Shown piece after piece: positions 45,301 through 54,276 of a stretch of 64,000 nucleotides of DNA. Numbering within the stretch: the first letter of the stretch is position 1; the number at the start of each line of letters is the position of its first letter. Location: assembly GCF_000454545.1 (NCBI RefSeq), contig NZ_CM002139.1, forward strand, positions 3,505,365 through 3,569,364. The letters run 5' to 3'. The position numbers were made by a program, and so were the translations under genes. Below the pieces are notes generated by a model. That model did no database searches, was not told where the DNA came from, and worked only from the letters and a program-made list of their open reading frames with translations. The DNA is from Xanthomonas cassavae CFBP 4642. GTDB lineage: Bacteria; Pseudomonadota; Gammaproteobacteria; Xanthomonadales; Xanthomonadaceae.

Positions 45301-46266
45301 CAGCCGCTGCAGGTTTGCCGCATCACCCAACCGCAGCCACGGCGCATCCAGCCGCCAACCACCGTCGATGGTGTGCCAGCGCGCGCGCGCCTGCAGGCGC
45401 TCCCAGCGCAGCGTGCGGCGTGCGGTTTCATCCGGCAGCGCGGTGCCCGACAACTGCAGCTGGGTGAGATCGGCATCCACGGTAACAGCGGTCACCCGGC
45501 GCGCGCGCAGCTGTGCCCAGGCCTGTAGCCGCCCGCCGCCGCCGTCCAGGCGCATGCCGCCGACCTGCAGCAGCGACGCCCAGGCCGCCAGGTCGGCCGG
45601 GTCGGCCTGTGCATAGGCGCTGCCGTCGCCCCTGTTGCGGTCGAATTCCAGTACCGCGGTCAGCGGCGCGCGCTTGAGATCGACCCAGCTGCGGCTGCCT
45701 ACCTTGACCGTCGAACCGCTCACGCGCAGGCGCAGATCGATCCGCGGCAGCGTGGTGTCCAGGCCGATCGACGGCGCGTGCACCTGTAGCCGCGCCTCGG
45801 CCAGCTGGATCTCGCCGAGCCGGCGCAGCGCGTCGAGCGGATCGGAACGCTTGCCGCTCGGCAATCCCTGCACCGACCACACACCGTCGTCGCCGCGTTG
45901 CAGGGTCAGCGCCAGCCCGCGCAGACGCACCTCGGTCAGCGAATGACCAGGAAACAGCCCGGCATACATCGCCAGCAGGATTTCCGCCTGCCCCACCTGC
46001 ACCTCGCCATGCGGACCGATGCGCAGGCCATCCAGCCGCAGCAGCGGCCCGCGCCGCGTCCACTCGGTGTCCAGCCGATCGAAGGCGATCGCCTGCCCGG
46101 CGCGCTGGCTCAACCAGTCGGCGATCTGCTGTGGGTGCTCTTCCGCCAACGGCAACGCCTGGCCGGCCGCCCCGACCAGCAACGCGATCGCCACCACCGC
46201 CAGCGCGGCGGCAGTGATCGCATAGCGGCGGAACAACCGCAGACGGCGGCGCAGCGGGGTCGGCAT
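42367..46266 (-). CDS. yhdP: YhdP family AsmA-like envelope protein
   Basis: A 1299-residue protein with one N-terminal membrane anchor (YAITAAALAVVAIALLVGAAG, 15-35). A very long periplasmic beta-repeat region follows: DUF3971 at the N-terminal half and AsmA_2 C-terminal region, with FQLEWVD-like and TDAIRIEGPAADIAIRGQTDLRAQTFDQTVDVNPK near the end. YhdP-class proteins form hydrophobic grooves bridging inner and outer membrane for phospholipid transport, redundantly with TamB and YdbH. The tail is Lys/Pro/Ala-rich. ATG 46266 was chosen; the upstream open frame reads through GGGATTGG repeats and is not protein-like. Gene order rng-yhdP is conserved. Confidence 0.92.
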   Translation of the reverse strand: MPTPLRRRLRLFRRYAITAAALAVVAIALLVGAAGQALPLAEEHPQQIADWLSQRAGQAIAFDRLDTEWTRRGPLLRLDGLRIGPHGEVQVGQAEILLAMYAGLFPGHSLTEVRLRGLALTLQRGDDGVWSVQGLPSGKRSDPLDALRRLGEIQLAEARLQVHAPSIGLDTTLPRIDLRLRVSGSTVKVGSRSWVDLKRAPLTAVLEFDRNRGDGSAYAQADPADLAAWASLLQVGGMRLDGGGGRLQAWAQLRARRVTAVTVDADLTQLQLSGTALPDETARRTLRWERLQARARWHTIDGGWRLDAPWLRLGDAANLQRLDGLSIAGGRRYAVAAKQGDVSGLIAAAALSDQLSPALRRWLTLAKPQLRVADLQIAGEQGGAVRAQGRIEELGFLPVGNAPGISGLRGRIDGDAQGGELETAADATVRFDWPTGFGVVHQIQLAGKIVGWREGAGWQVATPALRVQASDYGANVRGGLWFQNDGSRPRLQLAAQLDDVALPVARKFWIRSKMSKAAIDWLDMAVAGGVVTGGTGLVSGDLDDWPFDNNDGRFEAFGHIRDGVIRFQPDWPAMEQVQADLSFIGNGFSLQGQGDLAGTPIAQLDAGIPSFATSELYVRASAQADAAQLLGMLRQSPLERRYGDTLRNLTVSGPAAVSFDLLRPLRTKGVGGHLQGTVALQGAKLADARWNLAFDQVSGQAEYRDSGFAAEQLSVQHQGRTGELALRAGGFVQDPAQAFEARLNASLDARELFDRAPQMEWLRPYVHGSAPWQVGVDVPLPTPDQPEAQALLTLRSNLVGTMLDLPAPLDKPAIRPLDIQVKVALPVGDGDIDVAFGKLVALKANSHGEQTGVRVVMGTDTVTERPPASGLVVTGRTASLDAIDWISLARGGSDPGMPPLPGQPAPPKKDAVPLQQVDVQADKLLMIGGVFPQTRLRLRPTRDAVAVTLDGPSLAGQLTVPNAEGGTVQGKLSTVRWQPVVDAPEPAAPEPGDPLAGALPEPARRAVAEFDPVSIPPLALDIDDLRVGKMTLGAATLRSSRLTDGMQVDQLQLRSDDQSIGLTGAWRGKGEAASTRLSARVDSRNLGNLLQNLTLGGQLRGGEGQLELNAGWQGSPTGFALGSLDGNLKVDVRNGQLLEVEPGAGRVLGLLSVAQLPRRLMFDFRDFFSKGLAFNKLAGEVRFGEGFARTDAIRIEGPAADIAIRGQTDLRAQTFDQTVDVNPKAGNLLTVVGAVAGGPVGAAVGAAANAVLGKPLGAIGAKTYHVTGPWKDPQVDVVEREREPSKPAPAARTPAAPTR

Positions 46267-46434
46267 CAGGGGCGGGGATTTGGCATTGGGGATTTGGCAT
46301 TGGGGATTGGGGATTGGGGATTGGGGATTGGTCACAGCTTGTCCAAGCACGGCAACGTCAACGTCCCTGCTCGCCGTACATCATGACGGCGCCGGCTTTT
46401 ACAAATCCCGAATTCCGACTCCCCAATCCCGGCC
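46267..46434. repeat. GGGGATTGG short repeats between rng and yhdP
   Basis: The gap carries four near-perfect units of TTGGGGA around 46300-46330 and further AATCCCG-type units near 46405-46435. Such arrays between co-oriented genes may vary in length and affect co-transcription of rng and yhdP. Confidence 0.7.
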
Positions 46435-47934
46435 TCACAGCAGCACCACATCGAACTGTTCCTGCAGGTACTGGTCGTCGGACTGGAAGCGGATGCTCTT
46501 GCCAAGGAATTCTTCGAGCTCGGCCACGGCTGCCGACTCTTCGTCGGTGATGCGCGACACCACCTTGGACGAGGCGATCACCAACAGCCGGGCGGCGTCG
46601 AACTGGCGCACCGCGCGGGTGATCTCGCGGAAGATCTCGTAGGTCACCGTTTCGGCGGTCTTGATGGTCCCGCGCCCGCCGCAGTGCCCGCAGGTTTCCG
46701 AGAGCTGGCGCTCCAGGCTTTCGACGGTGCGCTTGCGGGTCATCTCCACCAGGCCCAGCGGCGAGAACTCGTACACGGTGGTCTTGGCGTGATCGCGCGC
46801 CAGCGCCTTTTCCAGCGTGCGCAGCACCTGGCGGCGGTGCTCGGCGTCGTCCATATCGATGAAGTCGATGATGATGATGCCGCCCAGGTTGCGCAGCCGC
46901 AGCTGCCGCGCCACCGCCTGCGCCGCTTCCAGGTTGGTGCGGAACACGGTTTCTTCCAGGTTGCGCTGCCCCACGAACGAGCCGGTGTTGACGTCGATGG
47001 TGGTCATCGCTTCGGTCTGGTCGATCACCAGGTAGCCACCGGACTTGAGCGGCACCTGCTTGTTCAACGCGCGCCCGATCTCGTCTTCCACCCCGTACAG
47101 GTCGAAGATCGGCCGATCGCCGGTGTACAGCTCCAGCCGCTCGGCCAGCACCGGCATGTACTTGGCCACGAAGGCCTGCAACTGCACGAAGGTTTCATTG
47201 GAATCCACCTTGACCTTTTCCACGTCCTTTCGGATCAGGTCGCGCACCGCCCGCAGCGGCAGGCTCAGGTCTTCATAGATGATGCTGCACGGCGGCGCTT
47301 CGCGGCCGCGCCGCTCGACCACGTTCCAGACCCGCGACAGGTAGGCGATGTCTTCGGCCAGCGCCTCGGCCGGCTGGCCCTCGGCGTTGGTGCGGATGAT
47401 GTAGCCGAAGCCGCCATGCTGGGCAGAGACCTCGCTGACGATGGTCTTCAGGCGCAGTCGCTCAGCCTCGTCCTCGATCCGCGCCGACACCCCGACGATC
47501 CTGGACTGCGGCAGCAGCACTAAGTAGCGCGAGGGGATGCTGATCTGGGTGGTCAGGCGCGCGCCCTTGGTGCCGATCGGGTCCTTGACCACCTGCACCA
47601 CGATGTCCTGGCCGTCGCGCAACAGCTCGACGATGGGAACCGAGGTGGCCGGCGGCGGCAGCGGGGTTTCTTCGGTGTCGACCACACTGGCCGGTGCCGG
47701 CACCGGGCGCACCACGTCGTTGGCGTGCAGGAACGCCGCGCGCTCCAGCCCCACTTCGACGAAGGCCGCCTGCATGCCCGGCATCACCCGCTGCACCTTG
47801 CCCTTGTAGATATTGCCCACCACGCCCCGGCGCCAGCCGCGCTCGATATGCAGTTCCTGCAGCATGCCGTTCTCGATCACCGCCACACGGGTCTCGCGCG
47901 GGGTGACGTTGACCAAAATCTCTTCCGACATCAA
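46435..47934 (-). CDS. rng: Ribonuclease G
   Basis: A 499-residue single-strand endoribonuclease related to RNase E, which matures the 5' end of 16S rRNA and turns over some mRNAs. The N-terminal S1 domain (about 38-125) has [34 protein letters not shown] with an inserted Pro-rich loop. The 5'-sensor and DNase-I-like domain carries the catalytic [15 protein letters not shown] and [10 protein letters not shown] aspartates, and the zinc-link is CGHC. It has no C-terminal scaffold as in RNase E. Its ATG overlaps the stop of maf by four bases, so the pair is translationally coupled. Confidence 0.96.
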   Translation of the reverse strand: MMSEEILVNVTPRETRVAVIENGMLQELHIERGWRRGVVGNIYKGKVQRVMPGMQAAFVEVGLERAAFLHANDVVRPVPAPASVVDTEETPLPPPATSVPIVELLRDGQDIVVQVVKDPIGTKGARLTTQISIPSRYLVLLPQSRIVGVSARIEDEAERLRLKTIVSEVSAQHGGFGYIIRTNAEGQPAEALAEDIAYLSRVWNVVERRGREAPPCSIIYEDLSLPLRAVRDLIRKDVEKVKVDSNETFVQLQAFVAKYMPVLAERLELYTGDRPIFDLYGVEDEIGRALNKQVPLKSGGYLVIDQTEAMTTIDVNTGSFVGQRNLEETVFRTNLEAAQAVARQLRLRNLGGIIIIDFIDMDDAEHRRQVLRTLEKALARDHAKTTVYEFSPLGLVEMTRKRTVESLERQLSETCGHCGGRGTIKTAETVTYEIFREITRAVRQFDAARLLVIASSKVVSRITDEESAAVAELEEFLGKSIRFQSDDQYLQEQFDVVLL

Positions 47935-48503
47935 TGCGCTCCGAAGGCTGTGAGCAACTGCGAGGTATGAAACAACGGCAACCCCATCACACCGGAGTAG
48001 CTACCGGACAGATGGGTGATGAAACGCTCCGCGCGCCCCTGGATCGCATACGCGCCGGCCTTGCCCATCGGTTCGCCACAGGCCGCGTAGGCGGCGATCC
48101 GTGCCTCGTCCAGCGTAGCGAACGTCACCTCCGACACCAGCACCGCCTGCGCCGGGGCGCGCTGTGCGCAGACCAGGACCACCGCCGTGAGGACCTGATG
48201 GGTGCGCCCGGACAGCACGCGCAGCATGGCGATCGCATCGTCCACATCGGCCGGCTTGCCGAACACCCGCTCGCCTAGCACCACTTCGGTATCGGAGCCC
48301 AGCACGATCGCATCGGAGTCGCCGGCCTGCACCTGCGCCAGACCGGCACGCGCCTTGTCCAGCGCCACGCGCTGCACATAGTGCTCGGGCGACTCGTTCG
48401 GCGCGCGCAACTCGGGCACGTCCAGTTCCAGGGTCTGGAACGGCACGTCCAGACGTTGCAGCAATTCTTGTCGGCGGGGCGAGCGGGAGGCGAGATAGAG
48501 CAT
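47931..48503 (-). CDS. maf: Maf-family nucleoside triphosphate pyrophosphatase (YhdE type)
   Basis: A 190-residue cytosolic house-cleaning enzyme that hydrolyses non-canonical or excess nucleotides (dTTP/UTP in the YhdE branch). The Maf signature [15 protein letters not shown] is at 4-18, followed by [49 protein letters not shown] and [37 protein letters not shown] 48503 fits the family start exactly. It is first in the maf-rng-yhdP run. It is divergent from the SIMPL gene, with about 130 bases between. Confidence 0.95.
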   Translation of the reverse strand: MLYLASRSPRRQELLQRLDVPFQTLELDVPELRAPNESPEHYVQRVALDKARAGLAQVQAGDSDAIVLGSDTEVVLGERVFGKPADVDDAIAMLRVLSGRTHQVLTAVVLVCAQRAPAQAVLVSEVTFATLDEARIAAYAACGEPMGKAGAYAIQGRAERFITHLSGSYSGVMGLPLFHTSQLLTAFGAH

Positions 48504-48632
48504 CCGCCCAGCATACCTGTTGCCCGCACTCGCCCGCTTGCTTTGCGCAGGCGTATCGCTGCCACGCCACGCGCGACTCACAACATGTTCATCGACCTCC
48601 CAACACGCTCGCAGCACAAACAAGGAGATCCC

Positions 48633-49367
48633 ATGCGTACTACCCTCAAGCCGTTGCTGCTGGCCCTGTCCCTCGCTGCCGGAACCGCCATGACCGCCCA
48701 CGCTCAACCCGCGCCGAGCTACGCCCTTCCCAATGACGGCACCCTGCTCAACGTCTCGGCCGAGGCCGAGGCCAAGCGCGTACCGGACATCGCCACGTTG
48801 TCGGCTGGCGTGGTCACCCAGGCCACCGACGGCAACGCCGCGATGCGCCAGAACGCCGAACAGATGAGCAAGGTCATGAGCGCGGTGAAGGCCGTCGGCA
48901 TCGCCGACAAGGACGTGCAGACCAGCGGCATCAACCTCAGCCCGCAGTACACCTACAAGGAAAACGAGGCGCCGAAGATCAACGGCTACCAGGCCAGCAA
49001 CACCGTCAGCCTGAAGGTGCGCGACATCGCCAAGCTGGGCAAGGTGCTCGACGCCCTGGTCGCCAATGGCGCCAACGACATCAACGGCCCCAGCTTCTCG
49101 ATCGACCAGCCCGAACCGGTCTACGACGAAGCACGCGTGGCCGCACTGAAAAAGGCCCAGACCCGCGCCGACACCTACGCCAAGTCGCTGGGCCTGAAGG
49201 TGCGCCGCATCGTCAGCATCTCCGAAGTACGCAGTGGCGGCGGTGTGCGTCCGATGATGATGGCCGCCTCGATGCGCTCGGCCAAGGCCGAGATGGATAC
49301 ACCGGTGTCTCCGGGCGAAAGCACTCTGTCGATCAACCTGGATGTGACGTTCGAACTGGGGCGTTGA
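48633..49367 (+). CDS. SIMPL (DUF541, YggE-like) periplasmic protein
   Basis: A 244-residue exported protein. Signal peptide [24 protein letters not shown] is cleaved before QPAPS. The SIMPL domain (about 35-240) shows [68 protein letters not shown] and [30 protein letters not shown]. coli YggE lowers oxidative stress and YggE-like proteins form large rings; the molecular role is unclear. AGGAGA lies seven bases before ATG 48633. It has a good terminator, so it is monocistronic. Confidence 0.93.
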   Translation: MRTTLKPLLLALSLAAGTAMTAHAQPAPSYALPNDGTLLNVSAEAEAKRVPDIATLSAGVVTQATDGNAAMRQNAEQMSKVMSAVKAVGIADKDVQTSGINLSPQYTYKENEAPKINGYQASNTVSLKVRDIAKLGKVLDALVANGANDINGPSFSIDQPEPVYDEARVAALKKAQTRADTYAKSLGLKVRRIVSISEVRSGGGVRPMMMAASMRSAKAEMDTPVSPGESTLSINLDVTFELGR

Positions 49368-49410
49368 AGCTGCTGGCAACACGCTCCAACACATGGTGTG
49401 ACTTTGCTCG

Positions 49411-49440
49411 AACTGCCCTCTTTGGAGGGCAGTTTCGTTT
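49411..49440 (+). terminator. Terminator of the SIMPL gene
   Basis: A perfect 10-bp stem, AACTGCCCTC / GAGGGCAGTT, with a 4-base loop is followed by TCGTTT. It begins 44 bases after the stop. Confidence 0.85.
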
Positions 49441-49560
49441 GTATGGCTTGGCAAGCGGCCTCCTGCGCCACCGATCCGACTAAGCGCTGAAAAGCAGGCG
49501 ACCTGCAAAGTGCCGTAAGTCACAAATATGAATTGTGAATAGGCAAATATCGGCTTTTGT

Positions 49561-49601
49561 GCTTAAAGAAACATGAAATTCAAGGAAATCATTCTTTAAG
49601 C
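49561..49601 (+). promoter_or_regulatory. Inverted repeat upstream of Oar-like receptor 2
   Basis: The perfect 10-bp inverted repeat GCTTAAAGAA (49561-49570) / TTCTTTAAGC (49592-49601), with a 21-base AT-rich spacer, lies 75 bases before the start. The surrounding 100 bases are unusually AT-rich and probably hold the promoter. It is comparable to the TTAAG-type repeat before Oar-like receptor 1. Confidence 0.6.
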
Positions 49602-49675
49602 GAGCGCTACCTCTCTCTAGCATCGGTTGTCAGCGCACCGTCACATTCGTGATGGCGCTCATCTGGAGAGAGATG

Positions 49676-52600
49676 ATGACCGCCCGCCTTGTTTCGCCCC
49701 CCCCTGTCCGCCGGCCATCGCATGCACGCCTGTGCCGCATCAGCGTGCTGGCGCTTGCACTGAGTGGTGCCGTGGGCATCCTGGCCACGGGAACTGCCGC
49801 TGCGCAAAGCACCACTGCCGGCATTTACGGCAGTGTGCCGGCAGGCAGTGGTGCCACCGTTACCGCGCAGAGCGATACCGGCTTTACCCGTTCCGCAACC
49901 GTCGACGGCAGTGGCCGCTACGCGATCGGCAATCTCCCGGTAGGCACCTACACCGTCACCCTGCAACGCGAAGGCCAGGCTGCAGAGACGCGACGTAATA
50001 TCGCCCTGCGCGTCGGTGCCGGCATCGATGTGTCCTTCGGCAGCAGCGATGGGTCCGGCGATACCGCCACCCTGGGCACCATCACGGTAACTGGCAAGAA
50101 CATTTCGCCGGTGGACGTCTCTGCCACGGCCTCGCGTACCGTGATCACCGCCGAACAATTGCAGCGCTTGCCGCTGGCGCGTTCGGGCGAGGCCATCGCG
50201 CTGTTGTCGCCCGGTGCCGTGCAAGGCAGCGGCTATTTCGGAAATGCGATTTCGTTCGGCGGCGCCGGCGTCACCGAGAACGCCTATTACCTCAACGGCT
50301 ACCTCAGCTCCAACCCGCTCTCCAATATCGGGGGCGTGACCCTTCCATTCGGCGCCATCGATCAGCAGGAAACCTACACCGGCGGCTACAGCGCGCGTTA
50401 CGGCCGCTCGGCAGGCGGCGTGCTCAGCCAGGTCGGCAAGCGCGGCACCAACCAATGGCATTTCGGTGCGCAGGTCTTGTGGCGTCCGAAGTCGCTATCC
50501 AGCGAGGATAAAAATGTCTTCTATCCCGATACCGCCCCTCCTTCCGGCTACGAATACAGCGATGAAAGCCTGCCCGGCACTCTTTACCGTAGCCGAAAGG
50601 ACGACACCTTCTGGAATACGGTCTACAGCGTTTATGGCGGCGGCCCGCTGATCGAAGATCGCCTGTTCGTGTTCGTTGCCGCAGAGCAGGAACGCAGCGA
50701 AGGCGTGTCCACCGCTCGCCGGGACGACCCGGTGATCGGCCGCAACAGCTATCGCACCGATGAGCCGAAGGTCTACGCCAAGATCGACTGGAACATCAAC
50801 GACAGCAACATCCTCGAACTGACCGGCGTCAAGAACAATTCGCGCGATAGCGGTGTTTATAGCGACTTCAACGGCTATGCGGGTGTCAACGGCGACGCCA
50901 ACGGCGCATTCGCCGATACGGTCAAGGTCAACGACCGCTATTACATCGGCAAGTACACCAGCTACATCACCGATGACCTGACCCTGAGCGCCACCTATGG
51001 CAAGAGCCGCCAGACCGACTTCCGCAACAACCCCAGCACGGCGCCGCTGCTGAGCAATACCAATCTGCAGGATCCGGCCATTACCGGTGGCAGCGAGATC
51101 CGCAACAACCAGACGTCCAGCCAGGCGCGCGATGGCGAAAACACCACGCGTGGCCTGCGCATCGACCTGGAATACGTGCTCGGCAGCCACACCCTCGCCG
51201 CAGGCGTGGACAACATGTATTTCAACGCCAACAACGAAGGCGTCATCACCACCGGCCCCGGCTTCGGCTGGGTCTACGGCCGCTCTTCGCGCCCCACCTC
51301 GCCCATCAGTGCTGCGCTGGGCGTGGGCCCGGCAGGTGGCAACGGTTACTACGCGTATCGCTCGGTATTCAATACGGCAACCAGCATGTCGGTCGAACAG
51401 AAAGCCTACTTCCTCGAAGACAAGTGGCAGGTCAACGACAAACTGCTGCTGACGCTGGGTATTCGCAACGACAAGTTCACCAACTTCAACGACGCAGGTG
51501 AGCCTTACGTGACCAGTGGCGACCAGTGGGCGCCGCGCCTGGGACTGAGCTGGGACGTCTTCGGCGATTCGTCACTCAAGGTGTATGGCAACGCCGGTCG
51601 CTACTACCTGGCACTGCCCAATAGCGTGGCGATCCGCGGGGCATCGCCGTCCACGTTTACACGCGAATACTTCACCTACACCGGCATCGATGCGCAGGGC
51701 AGCCCGACCGGGCTGACGCCGGTCGCAGTCGATCCCTCCGCCGGATTCTCCTGCTCGGGCAATATCGTCTCGTCCAACCTGGAGTGCGGTCAGGCGCCGG
51801 ATGCGGCCGGTATCGCCGCATCCGATCTCAAGTCGATGTACCAGGACGAATTCATGCTTGGCTTCGACAAGACGCTGGGCGAAAGCTGGGTGACGGGCGC
51901 CAAGGCTACCTATCGCACGTTGGGCGCCACCATCGACGACGTCTGCGACGCCGACCGGATGCGCACCAAGTTGACTGCAATCGGCGTGGATCCCAGCACC
52001 GTCAACGTGCCCGGCTGCATCATCTTCAATCCAGGCGAAACAAACTCTTTCAGCCTGGCCAACCTGGACGGTTCCGGCCGCACCTCGGTCTCGATGTCGC
52101 CGTCGGACTGGGGCTTCGACAAAAAGGCCAAGCGAACCTATCTGGCAGTGGATCTTTTCCTGCAGCACCCCTTCGATGGCAAATGGGAAGGCCGCATCGA
52201 CTACACCTGGTCGCGCAACTTCGGCAATACCGAAGGTCAGGTCAAGTCCGATATTGGCCAGGCCGATGTGTCCAAGACACAGGATTGGGATGCGGCGGCA
52301 TTGATGTGGTATTCGGGCGGCTACCTGGCCAACGATCGCCGGCACCAGATCAAGATCTACGGCTCCTACCAGATCGCACCGGAATGGCTGATCGCAGGCA
52401 ATATCCGCGTGCTGTCCGGTACGCCGAAGTCCTGCCTGGGCTATGTCAGCATCAACGGCATCAGCGAAGATTCCGATGCCGGCGATCCGGTGGGCTATGG
52501 CTCGTCGTACCACACCTGCAACGGCCAACCATCGCGTCCCGGCGATGCAGGGCGCCTGCCCTGGACCAAGATTGTGGACCTCGGCCTGACCTACCGCCCG

Positions 52601-52783
52601 GCCTTTGCGGACAACAAGCTCGCCATGACCCTTCAGGCGTTCAATATCTTCAACGAGCGCAAGCCGTTGCAGGTCGACTCCACCTGGGAAGACGACACTT
52701 TTACGCTGTCCAACACCTATGACATCGGCCGGTACTTCACCCAACCGCGCTATGCCATGTTCTCGGTGTCGTACGACTACTGA
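49676..52783 (+). CDS. Oar-like TonB-dependent receptor
   Basis: A 1035-residue outer-membrane receptor, paralogue of the one at 8569-11661. Start choice: ATG 49676 lies five bases after TGGAGAG; ATG 49673 is the alternative. The signal peptide ends near TAAAQS. The carboxypeptidase-regulatory-like domain has GRYAIGNLPVGTYTVTL, the TonB box region ITVTGKNISPVDV, the plug YGRSAGGVLSQVGKRG, and the barrel ends in FSVSYDY with an aromatic C terminus. It probably imports a TonB-energised substrate, which is not recognisable. A TonB-family gene follows 450 bases downstream on the same strand and may be its dedicated energiser. Confidence 0.93.
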   Translation: MTARLVSPPPVRRPSHARLCRISVLALALSGAVGILATGTAAAQSTTAGIYGSVPAGSGATVTAQSDTGFTRSATVDGSGRYAIGNLPVGTYTVTLQREGQAAETRRNIALRVGAGIDVSFGSSDGSGDTATLGTITVTGKNISPVDVSATASRTVITAEQLQRLPLARSGEAIALLSPGAVQGSGYFGNAISFGGAGVTENAYYLNGYLSSNPLSNIGGVTLPFGAIDQQETYTGGYSARYGRSAGGVLSQVGKRGTNQWHFGAQVLWRPKSLSSEDKNVFYPDTAPPSGYEYSDESLPGTLYRSRKDDTFWNTVYSVYGGGPLIEDRLFVFVAAEQERSEGVSTARRDDPVIGRNSYRTDEPKVYAKIDWNINDSNILELTGVKNNSRDSGVYSDFNGYAGVNGDANGAFADTVKVNDRYYIGKYTSYITDDLTLSATYGKSRQTDFRNNPSTAPLLSNTNLQDPAITGGSEIRNNQTSSQARDGENTTRGLRIDLEYVLGSHTLAAGVDNMYFNANNEGVITTGPGFGWVYGRSSRPTSPISAALGVGPAGGNGYYAYRSVFNTATSMSVEQKAYFLEDKWQVNDKLLLTLGIRNDKFTNFNDAGEPYVTSGDQWAPRLGLSWDVFGDSSLKVYGNAGRYYLALPNSVAIRGASPSTFTREYFTYTGIDAQGSPTGLTPVAVDPSAGFSCSGNIVSSNLECGQAPDAAGIAASDLKSMYQDEFMLGFDKTLGESWVTGAKATYRTLGATIDDVCDADRMRTKLTAIGVDPSTVNVPGCIIFNPGETNSFSLANLDGSGRTSVSMSPSDWGFDKKAKRTYLAVDLFLQHPFDGKWEGRIDYTWSRNFGNTEGQVKSDIGQADVSKTQDWDAAALMWYSGGYLANDRRHQIKIYGSYQIAPEWLIAGNIRVLSGTPKSCLGYVSINGISEDSDAGDPVGYGSSYHTCNGQPSRPGDAGRLPWTKIVDLGLTYRPAFADNKLAMTLQAFNIFNERKPLQVDSTWEDDTFTLSNTYDIGRYFTQPRYAMFSVSYDY

Positions 52784-52808
52784 TGCCCTCTCCCGTCAGC
52801 GTCGTTTG

Positions 52809-52836
52809 CCCAGCCCTGTCATGGGCTGGGTTTTTT
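52809..52836 (+). terminator. Terminator of Oar-like receptor 2
   Basis: An 8-bp perfect stem, CCCAGCCC / GGGCTGGG, with a 6-base loop is followed by six T, 25 bases after the stop. Confidence 0.93.
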
Positions 52837-53233
52837 ATGGACGCCACCGGCCCCGCCAACGTGTCTGCACAGGATGCCTAAGATGGAATGGACCCGAGGT
52901 GGCGTTACGAGTCGGCAGGAATAGTGGGGCCGATTCGTCGGCTGTCGACGTACTGGAGCACCCCGGGATCGCCATCGGCGCGCAGTGCGCGGGGTGACCA
53001 CCTCCGTGCACCAAATGGAGACGCCCGAGGGATTCGACCCTAAAATTCCGCACGCCTGGCCACGCGTCACAAGGCAGCCCACGGGGCTGCCGCCAGACGC
53101 TAGGGTTACGCCTACCCACGCCATGCGAATCGCTTGTGCAGCCGCCCCGGCTGCGGTAAACCTACGCTACCGGATGGTGTAGTGCGTCCGGGCCGCGCTG
53201 GTCCTTTCCGCAGTTCCGTTCTGGAGGTGGATG
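52837..53233. other. Intergenic region with a tRNA T-arm-like fragment
   Basis: There is no credible gene. On the minus strand, 53016-53042 reads AGGGTCGAATCCCT followed by CGGGCGTCTCCA, resembling the T-arm, acceptor 3' strand and CCA end of a tRNA gene, but one T of the T-loop is missing and no D-arm or anticodon arm precedes it. It could be a remnant of an integration site. The final 30 bases are the leader of the TonB-family gene (CTGGAGG at 53221-53227). Confidence 0.35.
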
Positions 53234-53905
53234 ATGGTTCGCACACGATCGCAGGTTTCCCTGCGTCCCACAGGCATCGATGCTTCGCGCGTTCTGGCAA
53301 TGAGTACCGCGGTGGCCTTGCATTTGCTGGCCGGCGGTTTGTTGTTGATTCCGCTGTCGTATCGGGCGGTTCCGCAGCCCGCGCCGGAACCGCGCTGGGT
53401 CATGCCGATCACCATCGAGACCCCGCCGGCGCCACCACCGGTGCTTCCGGTCGAGGTGGAGTTCACTCCGAAGACGCATGTCCCGTCCACGCCGGTGACT
53501 GTGCAGGTGCAGACCCCTGTGATCAGTGAAGCGCCGGTGGTGGACACCGCATCGGTGGCACTCCCTGCCGCAGCCGACCCGGTGGGCGAGACTGCACCGG
53601 TGGCAACGACACCCAGCAGCGGACCGGTCGAGGCAGGCCAGTTGCAGTATCTGAGTTCGCCCGCTCCCAGTTACCCGGTGGCTGCACTGCGCGCAGGCCA
53701 GCAAGGCACAGTGATGCTGCGCGTGTTGGTCGGTACCGATGGACGCCCGGCCGAGGTGAGCGTGCAGACCAGCAGCGGTCATCGCGCGCTCGATCTGGCC
53801 GCGCGTAGTCAGGTGCTGCGCAGCTGGCGCTTCCAGCCGGCGATGTAGAATGGCCAGGCAGTGCAGGCCTACGGCCTGGTACCGGTGAGCTTTTCGCTGA
53901 ACTGA
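53234..53905 (+). pseudogene. TonB-family energy transducer with late amber codon
   Basis: The protein has a short basic N terminus, one membrane anchor (AMSTAVALHLLAGGLLLIPL, about 21-40), a Pro/Val-rich periplasmic linker (45-130) and a TonB_C domain (APSYPVAALRAGQQGTVMLRVLVGTDGRPAEVSVQTSSGHRALDLAARSQVLRSWRFQPA). The normal family ending would continue WRFQPA-x-x-NGQAV..., but codon 53846-53848 is TAG after FQPAM. The frame then stays open with NGQAVQAYGLVPVSFSLN to TGA 53905. So the last beta strand (18 residues), which pairs with the TonB box of receptors, is lost unless the amber codon is suppressed. TAG is one base from CAG or AAG. The start could be ATG 53231 or 53234. Confidence 0.85.
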
Positions 53906-54276
53906 CCGCTTCGACGATAGACGTACAGCGGATCGCGGTGGCTCCGACCAGGCCACCGCGATCCGACTTTCCAAAAGGGCGCGCCGAGTGCTCGGGCGAG
54001 ATTCCCCGCTGGAAGGGTGGCGAGACTCCCCCTGGAAGAATGACGCAAAAATGCGCCGGCGTTGCTGCGATCGCCTAACGCAGCAAGCTGCGTACTGGTC
54101 GCCCCTGCCAGCCGAGACACCAGCACCGTGGGCAAGGCCATGCATCACTTCGTGAACGCTCACGACCTTCATGGCTGCGTGGCGTTGCACAGGCAATCCG
54201 GTCATGAAACATCGGACGCGTGGCTTACGGCCAGGCGGCCGCCACGGGCTGCGGCACCGCAGGCCGCAATGCGGCC
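53906..54276. other. Intergenic region, no gene seen
   Basis: Besides the hairpin at 53929-53965, there is a short direct duplication around 53997-54040 (CGAGATTCCCCGCTGGAAG and CGAGACTCCCCCTGGAAG, about 25 bases apart). The rest is unremarkable GC-rich sequence leading to the convergent rlmH gene. Confidence 0.5.
53929..53965 (+). terminator. Long perfect hairpin after the TonB-family gene
   Basis: A perfect 14-bp stem, CGGATCGCGGTGGC / GCCACCGCGATCCG, with a 9-base loop starts 24 bases after the TGA at 53905 and is followed by ACTTT. It is probably the transcription terminator. Confidence 0.75.

Noticed and set aside
53016..53090. A functional tRNA gene on the minus strand
   Set aside because: Only a T-arm-like and acceptor-like 3' end is present; the T-loop lacks a base and no D or anticodon arm can be folded.
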